Assembly (NCBI GenBank): GCA_035275405.1
Contig: DATEMU010000015.1
Location: 434,001 to 498,000, forward strand
Direction of reading: 5' to 3'
From: Phycisphaerae bacterium
Lineage (GTDB): Bacteria; Planctomycetota; Phycisphaerae; UBA1845; UTPLA1
DNA: 64,000 bases
In this document: positions 7,651 through 16,622 of the stretch, piece after piece
How positions within the stretch are numbered: the first letter of the stretch is position 1
Layout of the letters: each line of letters begins with the position of its first letter
Translations under genes and position numbers: made by a program
The notes under the pieces: model-generated
What the model saw: the letters and a program-made list of their open reading frames with translations, nothing else
What the model was told of the DNA's origin: nothing
Database searches by the model: none

Positions 7651-8781
7651 ATGCGAAGTTGCGTGTTTGCTGTGTTGGGACTCGTCGCGCTTTCGGCAAA
7701 TACGTCTGCATTGGAGGACCCGCCCCAGGGCTCTGCCGAGTTTGACAAATTCGTCACCTACTACTACTTGGACAAAGATACTTCCTCCGTCGTCAATTTC
7801 CTCAAATGGTTGCAAGAGAGTGAGATGCTCGACGACAACGCGTCCGCATTAACTCCGACCGCCGCGTTCCTTGCAATCGTATTTGCAGATAACCCCTCAG
7901 AAGTCGGCCGATTTGCGAAAAGCGCGGATTTCACCGGCAGGACGAAGGAGGCTGTACAGATTGCGCTTTGGCGCTCCGGCCACGCGAAAAAGGTCGCCGA
8001 AATCTTTGGCGAGATGCCCGCGTTTGCCAAGAAAAAGCCCGTCAATCTCAAAAAGAAGAAAATGAAAGGGCCGGGCGATCTCGACATGATGTGGGGCGCT
8101 TTCTTGGCTTCCGGCGACGTCGTGTATGTCAAAAAGGTAATCGACGTGCTGGATGAGAAGCATCCGCTGAGTGGCGACGCAACAAAGGATGAAGTGACGC
8201 GCGGCGCCGCCGAATGGTCGCTGAAAAGTAACATGATTCAGCATGAGCTTGTGTATCGGCTGATCCACAAGGAGTCTATGTCGCGAACGGGCGACGTGAA
8301 GAAAAAGCTCCAAGAAATGGTGTCCTATGCAAAACCAAAGGACGCGCTACCACACAAGGACGGACCCTTCTCCGCGGACCTCTACGTGATGGCTGACAAG
8401 GAAATGGCGGAGTTCGACAAGCCCGTCGATGATGCGCCGCGCATTGGCCACAAGTCGACGGCCAAGCGTGGCGATATCGTCGGCATCAAAATCGTTTTCG
8501 GCGGAATCGAGTTGGCAGATGATTTGAATGCGAACGTGACGTATGATTTGAAGATTCTCAACCCGGATGGCGACGTCTATGAAGAAGCGGACCTCAAGGA
8601 TTTGGAGGCGCTGTCTGGGAAAATCCCGACACGCTTTCGAGTATTCGATAATCGATTGGTGATCAAGATACGCTTCGAGCCCCACGACAAGTTGGGCGTG
8701 TACAAAATCAGCGCGACAATCCGGGATAAAATCGGCGACAAGTCAGTCTCACTGACGCGTGAAATCGAACTCAAGGGTTAG
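7651..8781 (+). CDS. Secreted protein of unknown function
   Basis: A 376-residue protein with a clear signal peptide (MRSCVFAVLGLVALSANTSA, cleavage likely before LED). A helical middle follows that contains a Lys-rich stretch (KKPVNLKKKKMKG). The C-terminal roughly 115 residues look like a beta-sandwich (ANVTYDLKILNPDGDVYEEA, KISATIRDKIGDKSV). I recognise no family. AGGAGAG placed ten bases before the ATG supports the start. By eye its base composition and codon use are less GC-biased than those of flanking genes, which may point to acquisition by transfer. It stands alone between DUF1697 and the divergent PLP-enzyme gene. Confidence 0.8.
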   Translation: MRSCVFAVLGLVALSANTSALEDPPQGSAEFDKFVTYYYLDKDTSSVVNFLKWLQESEMLDDNASALTPTAAFLAIVFADNPSEVGRFAKSADFTGRTKEAVQIALWRSGHAKKVAEIFGEMPAFAKKKPVNLKKKKMKGPGDLDMMWGAFLASGDVVYVKKVIDVLDEKHPLSGDATKDEVTRGAAEWSLKSNMIQHELVYRLIHKESMSRTGDVKKKLQEMVSYAKPKDALPHKDGPFSADLYVMADKEMAEFDKPVDDAPRIGHKSTAKRGDIVGIKIVFGGIELADDLNANVTYDLKILNPDGDVYEEADLKDLEALSGKIPTRFRVFDNRLVIKIRFEPHDKLGVYKISATIRDKIGDKSVSLTREIELKG

Positions 8782-9034
8782 CCTGCATTCCCATCAAGCA
8801 CTACCAAGCGTTTTTCCGAGCGCGCCTCCCGAGGTCCCTTTCGCCGTGGAGATAACGTCCCTTGAAACCTTGCATCAACTGTCGTTTCGACCGCACCCGC
8901 AGCATCGGCTTGATTTCGTTGATCGTTCTCTCCGCGGACTGTCGTGTCTTGGCGAACAAGCGGGTGATTGGGAGCGGCAAGCGAAGACCCCTTTCTTAAT
9001 CTGCGTTCATCTGCGCCATCTGAAGAAAGCGCTC
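8782..9034. other. Intergenic gap with a short ATCTGCG repeat
   Basis: No supported gene is present in these 253 bases between two convergent genes. The only structure seen is an imperfect direct repeat at 8999-9022 (ATCTGCGTTC, ATCTGCGCC, ATCTG). A related CATCTGCGTCATCTG tract occurs at about 43969-43984. Confidence 0.5.
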
Positions 9035-10207
9035 TCAAACTCCCGCCGCGACCGCCTTCGACGGCGAAAGGACCGCCAGTGCCCCCTCCAAGTCCGCGAC
9101 CAGATCGTCCGCGTCCTCGATACCGACCGACAACCGCAGCAGACCGCCGGTGATGCCCCGCGACTCGCGCTCGGCCGCGGGAATCGAAGCATGGGTCATC
9201 GTCGCCGGGTGGCCGATAAGACTTTCCACGCCGCCGAGGCTCTCGGCCAGGGCGAACAGGTGCGTGCGCCCCGCGATCTTCCGTGCCGCCGCCTCTCCGC
9301 CCTTCACGACGAACGAGACCATACCGCCGAAGCCGCTCATCTGCCGACCCGCGAGGGCATGCTGCGGATGGGAGGCGAGACCGGGATAGACGACCTTTTC
9401 GACGGCCGGGTGTCCCTCGAGGAACTGCGCGACCTTCGCCGCATTATCGCAGTGCGCCTGCATCCGCAGGGCCAGCGTCTTGAGGCCGCGTAACACCAGC
9501 CACGAGTCAAATGCCCCCGGCACGCCGCCGACCGCGTTCTGGTGGTACTTGATCGTCTGGTAGCGCTTTTCGTCGCTGAGCATGACCGCCCCGCCGACGA
9601 CGTCGGAGTGGCCGCCGATGTACTTGGTCGTGCTGTGGACGACGATGTCGGCGCCGAGTTCCAGCGGCTGCTGGAGGCAGGGGCTGGCGAAGGTGTTGTC
9701 GACGACGCTGATCGCTCCGGCTCGCCGGCCGATCTCGCAGACCGCCGCGATATCCACGATCTTGAGCAGTGGGTTGGTCGGCGTCTCGATCCAGATCATT
9801 TTTGTGTTCGGCCGCATCGCCTGCTTGACGTTGTCTGACCGCGTCATGTCCACCCAGGAATAGGTCAGTCCATAGCGCTTCAGGACGAGCTCGAAGAGCC
9901 GATAGGTCCCGCCGTACACATCGTCGGCGCAGACGATGTGGTCACCGCTGGACAGGAGATTCATAATCGCCGCGCTGGCCGCCGTACCCGAGGCGAAGGC
10001 CAGGCCGTACTGCGCCCCTTCCAGCGAGGCGAGGCACTTTTCCAGCGCCGCGCGCGTGGGGTTGCCGGTCCGCGAGTATTCAAAGCCCTTGTGTTGCCCG
10101 ATGCCCTCTTGAGTGTAAGTTGAAGTCTGGTAGATGGGGACGATCGTCGCCCCGGTCGTGGGATCGGCCTCTTGTCCGACGTGAATGGCGCGTGTGGCGA
10201 ATTTCAT
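9035..10207 (-). CDS. PLP-dependent Cys/Met metabolism enzyme (cystathionine gamma-synthase/lyase type)
   Basis: The 390-residue protein belongs to the trans-sulfuration enzyme family, which makes or cleaves cystathionine. Family signposts: RAIHVGQEADPTTGA at the start, YSRTGNPTR, LAFASGTAAS, the Asp-bearing SVVDNTFASP and the PLP-binding Lys in VHSTTKYIGGHSDV. The C-terminal domain includes LAESLGGVESLIGHPATMTH, conserved across the family. CGGGAGG six bases upstream fixes the start at 10207; a longer open frame lacks such a site. Synthase and lyase are hard to separate by reading alone, so no gene symbol is given. Confidence 0.92.
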   Translation of the reverse strand: MKFATRAIHVGQEADPTTGATIVPIYQTSTYTQEGIGQHKGFEYSRTGNPTRAALEKCLASLEGAQYGLAFASGTAASAAIMNLLSSGDHIVCADDVYGGTYRLFELVLKRYGLTYSWVDMTRSDNVKQAMRPNTKMIWIETPTNPLLKIVDIAAVCEIGRRAGAISVVDNTFASPCLQQPLELGADIVVHSTTKYIGGHSDVVGGAVMLSDEKRYQTIKYHQNAVGGVPGAFDSWLVLRGLKTLALRMQAHCDNAAKVAQFLEGHPAVEKVVYPGLASHPQHALAGRQMSGFGGMVSFVVKGGEAAARKIAGRTHLFALAESLGGVESLIGHPATMTHASIPAAERESRGITGGLLRLSVGIEDADDLVADLEGALAVLSPSKAVAAGV

Positions 10208-10272
10208 GGGTACCTCCCGGTAGTATTTCTCCAAATGATACTTGAGCTGCGGAGCTTCGTCACTTTGCTGAA

Positions 10273-12216
10273 CTACACCCGCTTAAACTGCCGTTCTAAA
10301 TCCCGCGTCGACAGTTGCAGCGTCGTCGGGCGACCATGCGGACAATTCGACGAGCGGTCGGTCAAGTGCCGCTGCATCAGCAGGGCCTGCATCTCCTCGG
10401 CTGTCAGCGGATCGCCCGCTTTGACCGCCGCCTTGCAAGCCATCATGTCGAGCGCCTGGTGCAGCAGCGTCTCATCGGAGGGCGGTTCGCTCTGCTCGGC
10501 GAGCTTTTCCAGCAGGTCGGCGACGAACTCGCCCGGCTCGACGGTCTTGAGCAGGCTGGGGAAGCCCAGCACCGCCAGCGTCGTCGGCCCGAAGACCGAC
10601 AGCTCGATCCCCAGCCGCAGGAGCAGTTCGCGATGGTGCTCCGCCGCCTGGACCATCCCGGCCGACGCCTCGATCGTCGGCGCGATCAGGAGCCGCTGCG
10701 ACTCCAGCGCTCCGGCCAGGATTCGATCGCGAAATCGCTCATAGAGAATCCGCTCGTGCAGAGCGTGCTGGTCGACGATGATGATCCCGTCCTCCGTCTG
10801 CGCGACGAGATAGGTATTGTGGACCTGGATGACGGAGGCCTGCGCTTCAGCGGCAGTTCGCACCGGAGGCACATTCGCTGGAGGTGGCTCGAATGATTCA
10901 TTTTCCCCCGAAACCGGTTTGCCGTTTGGCGGCCGCTGTTCCGCAGCTGCGCCCTCACCCGAGTGAGTCACTACTGTCGAATGAGTCGGCCGCGCGACGG
11001 CCTCTTCAAACGAAGGATAGCGCGTCGTCAACGTCTCCGAGATGGATGGCCGCACGCTCTCCGACGGAAATCGCGGCGGCTGGAACGCCAGCCGCGCCTG
11101 CGTCGGGTCGATCGACTTGAGATAGTCGGCCAGCGCCGCCCGGGTCCGCTCCTGATGGCCGAGATCGTCCTCGGTTAGTGCCGCCGCCCCGCTCGATGAG
11201 CGTGCCAGGCTCAGCCCCGGCGTCAGGTCGCGCGACAGCAGCGTTTCCCGCAAAATCGCGAGCACCTGCGACTGCACCAACGCCGCATCGCGCCAACGCA
11301 CCTCGATCTTCGTGGGATGGACATTGACGTCGTACGCCTGAGGATCGGTCGTGAGAAAAATGAAAATAACGGGATAGCGATCATGCTCGACGAGACCGCG
11401 AAAGGCTTCACGGATCGCAAATCCGATTCGCCGGTCACTGATGAATCTCCCATTGAGAAACAGATATTGCCATTTGGTCGAGGCCCGCGACTGGGCGGGC
11501 GGAGCGATTAACGCCTCGATCCGCAATCCGCGCTCCTCGCGGTCGATGGGAATCAGGCACTCGGCGAGCTCCGCGCCGTAAAAATCCGCTATCCGCGCCC
11601 GTCGATCAGCCGTCGCCGGAAGGTTCCGCGACGCGCGATCGTTGTGCGCGAGGGTGAAGGCGACCTGCGGATGGGCCAGCGCCAGCCGGGCGAGCTGCTC
11701 GGTGGCATTCGTCAGTTCCGTCGGCGCCTGGCGCAGGAACTTCCGCCGCGCGGGCACATTGAAAAAGAGTTGCCGTACCTCGACGCAGGTACCGACCGGC
11801 GCGGCGCAGGGCCGCGGCCCCTCGATCTGTCCATCAGTGCAGATGATTTCATGTCCTTCGATCGCTCCGACGGTCCGACTGGCCATCCGCAGTCGGCTGA
11901 CGGAGGCGATCGACGCCAGCGCCTCGCCCCGAAAGCCCAACGTGCGAATGTTGAAAAGATCGTCGCTCGTATGAAGCTTGCTGGTCGCATGGGGCGCCAC
12001 AGCCAGGGGCAGGTCCCCCGCCGCAACCCCGGAGCCGTTGTCCGCAACGCGTATGAGTTGCGTGCCCCCCTCCTCCAGCGCGACATCGATGCGCGTGGCC
12101 CCAGCGTCGAGGGCGTTTTCCAGCAATTCCTTGACGACGGAAGCCGGCCGCTCGATCACCTCGCCCGCGGCGATCTTATTGACGAGGCTGGGGTCGAGCT
12201 TCCTGATCTCGGGCAT
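10273..12216 (-). CDS. mutL: DNA mismatch repair protein MutL
   Basis: A 647-residue MutL. The N-terminal GHKL ATPase shows NKIAAGEVIERPASVVKELL, NALDAG, DNGSG and TLGFRGEALASI. A low-conservation linker follows (about 340-450). The C-terminal domain has the metal-dependent endonuclease motif DQHALHERILYERF together with ACKAAVKAG, CPHGRP and a terminal FKRV. This MutL therefore belongs to the nicking type used by bacteria that lack MutH. AAGGA before the ATG at 12216 supports the start. It is divergent from nuoD and follows no obvious operon partner. Confidence 0.96.
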   Translation of the reverse strand: MPEIRKLDPSLVNKIAAGEVIERPASVVKELLENALDAGATRIDVALEEGGTQLIRVADNGSGVAAGDLPLAVAPHATSKLHTSDDLFNIRTLGFRGEALASIASVSRLRMASRTVGAIEGHEIICTDGQIEGPRPCAAPVGTCVEVRQLFFNVPARRKFLRQAPTELTNATEQLARLALAHPQVAFTLAHNDRASRNLPATADRRARIADFYGAELAECLIPIDREERGLRIEALIAPPAQSRASTKWQYLFLNGRFISDRRIGFAIREAFRGLVEHDRYPVIFIFLTTDPQAYDVNVHPTKIEVRWRDAALVQSQVLAILRETLLSRDLTPGLSLARSSSGAAALTEDDLGHQERTRAALADYLKSIDPTQARLAFQPPRFPSESVRPSISETLTTRYPSFEEAVARPTHSTVVTHSGEGAAAEQRPPNGKPVSGENESFEPPPANVPPVRTAAEAQASVIQVHNTYLVAQTEDGIIIVDQHALHERILYERFRDRILAGALESQRLLIAPTIEASAGMVQAAEHHRELLLRLGIELSVFGPTTLAVLGFPSLLKTVEPGEFVADLLEKLAEQSEPPSDETLLHQALDMMACKAAVKAGDPLTAEEMQALLMQRHLTDRSSNCPHGRPTTLQLSTRDLERQFKRV

Positions 12217-12390
12217 GGCATCCTTGCTGCGCAATGGGTTGCGTTGGGATTACACCGAAGGTGAAACTATACAAACGAGCACCGCGCCCGGTCAACGTGC
12301 CAGGAACAGACGTTGCCAATTGGACGACAATTGCAGTCTGCCCTACGATGCCTACGGGCGTATTGTCGACGCCGTGGAGGATAATCGTTG

Positions 12391-13644
12391 ATGGCGACGA
12401 TGCCGAAAATCGAGCCGACCCGCCTCGAGCGTGAAGACGTCGGCGGCGATTTGTGGACGCTGAACTTCGGGCCGCAGCACCCGGCCACGCACACGACCCT
12501 GCGCCTCGTCCTCGAACTCGACGGCGAGACGGTCGTCGCCTGCACACCCCACATCGGCTACCTGCACAGCGGCTTCGAGAAGCTCGGGGAGCACCTCAAC
12601 TACAACCAGTACGTCGTCGTCACCGACCGGATGAACTACATCAGCCCGATGGCCAACAACATCGCCTGGCACCACGCCTGCGAGAAACTGTTCGGGATCG
12701 AACTGACACCGCGGTGCAAAGTCCTGCGGACGATCATCGCCGAACTCGCCCGGATTCAGGACCACTTACTCTGCATCGGGACCGCGGGTCTGGACCTGGG
12801 GGCGTTCACCGCCTTCCTCTACACCTTCAACGAGCGCGAGCACATCTACGACCTGTTCGAGGAAATCTGCGGCGCCCGCTTCACGACGAGCTACACCCGC
12901 GTCGGTGGGCTCATGTACGACATGCCGCCGGAGTGGCCCGATCACGTGAAGGCGTTCCTGAAGCGCGTCCCCCAGGCCATCAACGATACGGAGTCCCTCC
13001 TGACGCGCAACCGCATCTTCGTCGAGCGGACCCGCGGCATCGGCGTCCTGACGCACGACGAGGCCATCGCCTGGAGCTGGACGGGCCCCATCGCCCGGGC
13101 CAGCGGAGTCCAGCGCGACCTCCGCAAGGATGAACCGTACCTGTGCTACGCTGACAACTGGGACGGCAAGGGCTCATCCGCCGTCGACTTCAAAGTGCCC
13201 GTCGCCTCGCACGGTGACGTGTATGACCGCTATCTCGTGCGGCTGGAAGAAATGCGCCAGGCCATTTCAATCGTCCATCAGCTCATCGACAACATCCCCC
13301 CCGGCTCGGTCAACGTCCTGCCCAATGACAAGCTTACCCTGCCGGACAAGCGTGAGATCTACTTCTCCATCGAGGGCCTGATCCATCACTTCGAACAGAT
13401 CATGACCAACCGCGGCTTCTCGCCGCCGATCGGCGAGGCCTACGGCGCCAACGAGACCGCCAACGGCGAACTCGGCTTCTACTTCGCCTCCGATGGCGGC
13501 AACGCCCCCTACCGCGCCCGCTGCCGCCCGCCCAGCTTCATCAACTACCAATGCTTCCCCAAGCTCGTCGTTGGTCACTGCATCAGCGACGTCGTCGCGG
13601 TCCTCGGCAGCCTCAACATCATCGCGGCGGAGCTGGATCGTTAG
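12391..13644 (+). CDS. nuoD: NADH-quinone oxidoreductase subunit D, not linked to other nuo genes
   Basis: A 417-residue protein of the 49-kDa subunit family, part of the quinone-reaction site of respiratory complex I. Conserved stretches include NFGPQHPATHTTLRLVLELD, PHIGYLHSGFEKLGE, DRMNYISPMANN, RIQDHLLCIGT and the C-terminal GELGFYFASDGGNAPYRAR with INYQCFPKLVVGHCISDVVA. GTGGAGG ten bases upstream supports the ATG at 12391. Unusually, no nuoC, E, F or other complex I gene flanks it: mutL lies divergently upstream, and the SGNH gene convergently downstream overlaps it by 26 bp. Confidence 0.95.
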   Translation: MATMPKIEPTRLEREDVGGDLWTLNFGPQHPATHTTLRLVLELDGETVVACTPHIGYLHSGFEKLGEHLNYNQYVVVTDRMNYISPMANNIAWHHACEKLFGIELTPRCKVLRTIIAELARIQDHLLCIGTAGLDLGAFTAFLYTFNEREHIYDLFEEICGARFTTSYTRVGGLMYDMPPEWPDHVKAFLKRVPQAINDTESLLTRNRIFVERTRGIGVLTHDEAIAWSWTGPIARASGVQRDLRKDEPYLCYADNWDGKGSSAVDFKVPVASHGDVYDRYLVRLEEMRQAISIVHQLIDNIPPGSVNVLPNDKLTLPDKREIYFSIEGLIHHFEQIMTNRGFSPPIGEAYGANETANGELGFYFASDGGNAPYRARCRPPSFINYQCFPKLVVGHCISDVVAVLGSLNIIAAELDR

Positions 13645-14989
13645 TAGCGCGTCGGCCTATTAAGCCTCGTTCAACAAGAAAACTCGCCAGGGCCTCGGCG
13701 ATGAGCTTCATCGTCGCCGCCGTGGGGTGCCCTTCATCAATATAGATCGCATCGCCCGACACTCCGCGGCGCTCGCCCTCTTTCAGGATAAGGGGCAGCG
13801 GATCGAACATCGGGACATGATGCTCGTCAGCCCACACCCGCAGGCGCCGCTGCGGCCGGAGGTGGGCCACCTTCGGATCCAATTCGGAGCGCGGCGGCGT
13901 CACGATGAAAGCCCACGGGACCGCGCGCGCCTTGCACAACGCGTCAAACGCGGTCAGATCGACGAGCACGCGCTGCCAGGCCTTTTCCACCGGGGCCGGC
14001 GGCGGCTCCGCGAACATGGACGCAAACGAGCCGAGCTTCGCGACCGTCGCCCGATCGCCTTCATCAATCCATTCGAGGTTTTCCCGAGCCTGTCGCCAGT
14101 AACGGCGCGCGCGAAGTGAGGTAATCGCCCGGACGATCCCCGACCAATGGGAAGAATTTGAGAACTCGAATTCTATCCGCCGGCCATGCACGCGGCCGGG
14201 CTCAACGAGTAGCACATCGAGGATGTCGTTCAACGAAAACTGGAGCACGATCAAATCGGGCCGCAGCGCGAGCCCGTCGTGCTCGAGATAATGAAGCTCC
14301 TGCCACGTGGTGTAGCCGCTGACGCCGGCATTGACACACCGAACGGCTGCGCGGGATGACCGGCCGGTCAAGGCCGCGCAACAGCGCGCCGAAAGCGTCT
14401 GATCGTCGGACAAATCGTAGCCAAAGGTGACCGAATCGCCGACGAACAGGATGCGAAACTCGTCCGCCGGTTTGTCACGCGGCAATTCGGCCCCGCGGAG
14501 TCCGAGGGAGTTCGTCCGCGCATGGACGCCGGCATCCGTTCCCACCGCGCTGCGACGCAGGGTCCAGCCCCTTTCCGGGTGCGGCTCCAGAAGCGAATTC
14601 AACTCGGACGGCGGTGGGAAGACAAAGGCCAAGGCCCGGTCCGTCAGAATCATCCCCAGCGCCACCCCTGCCAGCAAGAACAGGCGCGCCAATCTCGCCG
14701 ACCCGCTCGCCTTGCGGCGCACGACGAGCGCCCCGCCCGCCGTTACGGCGGCCAGTACGCCGAATATCCACATGCCCACATATAACTCGGGGACCTGCGA
14801 CGGCGCAAGAAAGGGCCATCGATCTATCCATTGTAACGCGGCGAAATGCAGCAGGCTCGCAACCGCTGACAAGCCTGCCGCAAGACCGAGCATAACGACG
14901 CAAAGGCGTCGATGCCGGATCGACGCGGCGCGCATCTCCGCGGCAACGGTGGATGGAAGGGTGTCTACATCGACGGCCGCGCGCTCCAT
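13619..14989 (-). CDS. Membrane-anchored SGNH-hydrolase-like protein
   Basis: The 456-residue protein has three hydrophobic helices in its first 125 residues (LCVVMLGLAAGLSAVASLLHF, VGMWIFGVLAAVTAGGALVV, LFLLAGVALGMILTDRALAF). A GDSL/SGNH-like domain follows, presumably extracytoplasmic. Catalytic blocks are visible: FVGDSVTFGYDLSDDQT (nucleophile Ser), GVSGYTTWQE (block II-like Gly), FSLNDILD (Asn) and IDEGHPTAATM (Asp-His). Such proteins act as esterases or O-acetyl transfer/removal enzymes on polysaccharides; the substrate is unknown. The 3' end overlaps the convergent nuoD by 26 bp. The start is uncertain because no good ribosome site is seen. Confidence 0.8.
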   Translation of the reverse strand: MERAAVDVDTLPSTVAAEMRAASIRHRRLCVVMLGLAAGLSAVASLLHFAALQWIDRWPFLAPSQVPELYVGMWIFGVLAAVTAGGALVVRRKASGSARLARLFLLAGVALGMILTDRALAFVFPPPSELNSLLEPHPERGWTLRRSAVGTDAGVHARTNSLGLRGAELPRDKPADEFRILFVGDSVTFGYDLSDDQTLSARCCAALTGRSSRAAVRCVNAGVSGYTTWQELHYLEHDGLALRPDLIVLQFSLNDILDVLLVEPGRVHGRRIEFEFSNSSHWSGIVRAITSLRARRYWRQARENLEWIDEGDRATVAKLGSFASMFAEPPPAPVEKAWQRVLVDLTAFDALCKARAVPWAFIVTPPRSELDPKVAHLRPQRRLRVWADEHHVPMFDPLPLILKEGERRGVSGDAIYIDEGHPTAATMKLIAEALASFLVERGLIGRRATNDPAPPR

Positions 14990-15162
14990 GGGCGAATTCT
15001 ATGCGACTTTCGTCGCTCGCGCCGCGCTCATGGCCACCAGGTTTGGTCCGGACCGGTCTGCGGCAATGGGCTGGTCGAGATGTATCGGAATCCGTTACCA
15101 TTGTCGGCGCCCGATGAGGGGTGAGGGACCAACCAATCAACAACGACAAACGAGGGGACCGA

Positions 15163-15732
15163 ATGGCCAAGACTCCCGAAGAAATGCTGGCAACCATGAT
15201 TTCAAACTTGAAGGAAAAGACGGGAAAGCCGCTGGATGCATGGCTCAAAATTGCAACGGCTTCCAAAAAGTCCAGGCACGGCGAGATCGTCGCATTTCTG
15301 AAGTCGGAACATGGCATGGGCCACGGATACGCGAATCTGGTCGCGCAGAAGACGTTGCAGGCCGCATCCGGCGAGGCGCCGGTCGAGGGTGAAGACCTTG
15401 TCGACGGGCAATACGCCGGCGCCAAGGCGGGCCTGCGGCCGATTTACGACGCCCTGCTCACCGCAGTCGGCAAATTCGGCGGCGACGTCGAGATCGCCCC
15501 GAAGAAGGCGTACGTCAGCCTGCGGCGGTCCAAGCAATTCGCGATCGTCCAACCGTCAACCGCAACGCGCGTGGACGTCGGGATCAACCTCAAAGGCGAG
15601 TCGTCCACGCCGCGCCTGGAGAAATCCGGTAGCTTCAATGCCATGGTCAGCCATCGCGTCCGCGTAGAAAAGAAAACCGATGTCGACGCTGAACTCATCC
15701 GTTGGCTCCGCAAGGCCTACGAGGCGGCGTGA
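15163..15732 (+). CDS. DUF4287/DUF5655 domain protein
   Basis: A 189-residue protein. The N-terminus (EEMLATMISNLKEKTGKPLD, then HGMGHGYANLVA) matches the DUF4287 pattern. The C-terminal half (YDALLTAVGKFGGDVEIAPK, YVSLRRSKQFAIVQ) matches DUF5655, which often follows it and is suspected of DNA or nucleotide-related roles without proof. GAGGGGACCGA before the ATG at 15163 is a strong ribosome site and rules out the longer open frame. It is followed 36 bp later by the lipoprotein gene. Confidence 0.85.
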   Translation: MAKTPEEMLATMISNLKEKTGKPLDAWLKIATASKKSRHGEIVAFLKSEHGMGHGYANLVAQKTLQAASGEAPVEGEDLVDGQYAGAKAGLRPIYDALLTAVGKFGGDVEIAPKKAYVSLRRSKQFAIVQPSTATRVDVGINLKGESSTPRLEKSGSFNAMVSHRVRVEKKTDVDAELIRWLRKAYEAA

Positions 15733-15768
15733 TCGCGAGTTCAACAGGGCGATTCGAAGGGATTACAA

Positions 15769-16608
15769 ATGATCGCGTCAATAGGCCCCACGATTCCGTC
15801 ATCCGGTCTAGTTCGAATTAGTATTGCCGTATCCGGCGTCGTCCTCATTCTTGTTGCCGGCGGGTGTGGTCCGCAGCCGCCCAAAGTCCTCCTCGAGGCC
15901 CCGCGCGAGGTTTCCGCCGAATACCGAGGCCGAAGGCTCTTTCACACCCCGCAAGCTTTTATCTACGCCCGAAGTGCCGAATCCGCGGGCGAGGCCGATC
16001 GCTGGGTGCGCGATGTGCAGAAGTACATCAAGCGGAATTTCAAGCGCGAACTGGAAAAGGGCCTCGTCGTCGTCATGGACCCGGGGGATCCGCCGGTCGC
16101 GGCCACCCTCGAAGACGCCCATCTCCTGGAGCGCGACCCCGCGATCATGGTCACCAGACCGCGCCACGCCAGGAGCGTCGCAGAGGTCCGCAAAAAGATG
16201 GCGGCCGAGGGTCTACCCGAGCCTCCCATGCTCAAGGGAATGACGCTGGTCCTTCCCCCGCGCAAGCGAGTGGAGCTACAGTTGAGTACTCCCGAGACAA
16301 CCTGGGCCGCCGTCGCGCCCTCGCACGCCCTGGCGGTCGAGTGCGGCATCGATGTCGGCGCGGCGGGACTGCGCAAGAAACGACCGGATTGGTCGGAGGA
16401 ACAGGCGCGAAAGGCCGCGTCGATGTTCAAGGACAGCTTTGCCAAGGCCTTCGAAATTGGCCGCGGCAATCCGGTCTTCATCGCCTGGGTTCAGCGCCAG
16501 TCGGATTGGTCAGACGAGCAGCGCCGGGAGGCCATCCGGAAGTACCTGCGAAACGTCTTTACGTCCAATTGGCTGCCGCCGCCGAAAGAAGAAGACCTGG
16601 AGTGGTGA
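15769..16608 (+). CDS. Putative lipoprotein of unknown function
   Basis: A 279-residue protein with a hydrophobic signal segment (ISIAVSGVVLILVAGG) ending at Cys33, a lipobox of the VAGGC type, so it is probably lipid-anchored. Nothing in the mature part is recognised. It contains two similar short motifs, RPDWSEEQARKAA and QSDWSDEQRREAI, each followed by a K-rich or aromatic segment; these may be repeats of one small helical unit. GAAGGG lies upstream of the ATG. The gene ends 15 bp before the convergent histidine kinase gene. Confidence 0.75.
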   Translation: MIASIGPTIPSSGLVRISIAVSGVVLILVAGGCGPQPPKVLLEAPREVSAEYRGRRLFHTPQAFIYARSAESAGEADRWVRDVQKYIKRNFKRELEKGLVVVMDPGDPPVAATLEDAHLLERDPAIMVTRPRHARSVAEVRKKMAAEGLPEPPMLKGMTLVLPPRKRVELQLSTPETTWAAVAPSHALAVECGIDVGAAGLRKKRPDWSEEQARKAASMFKDSFAKAFEIGRGNPVFIAWVQRQSDWSDEQRREAIRKYLRNVFTSNWLPPPKEEDLEW

Positions 16609-16622
16609 CGCCGGTCGGCCCA

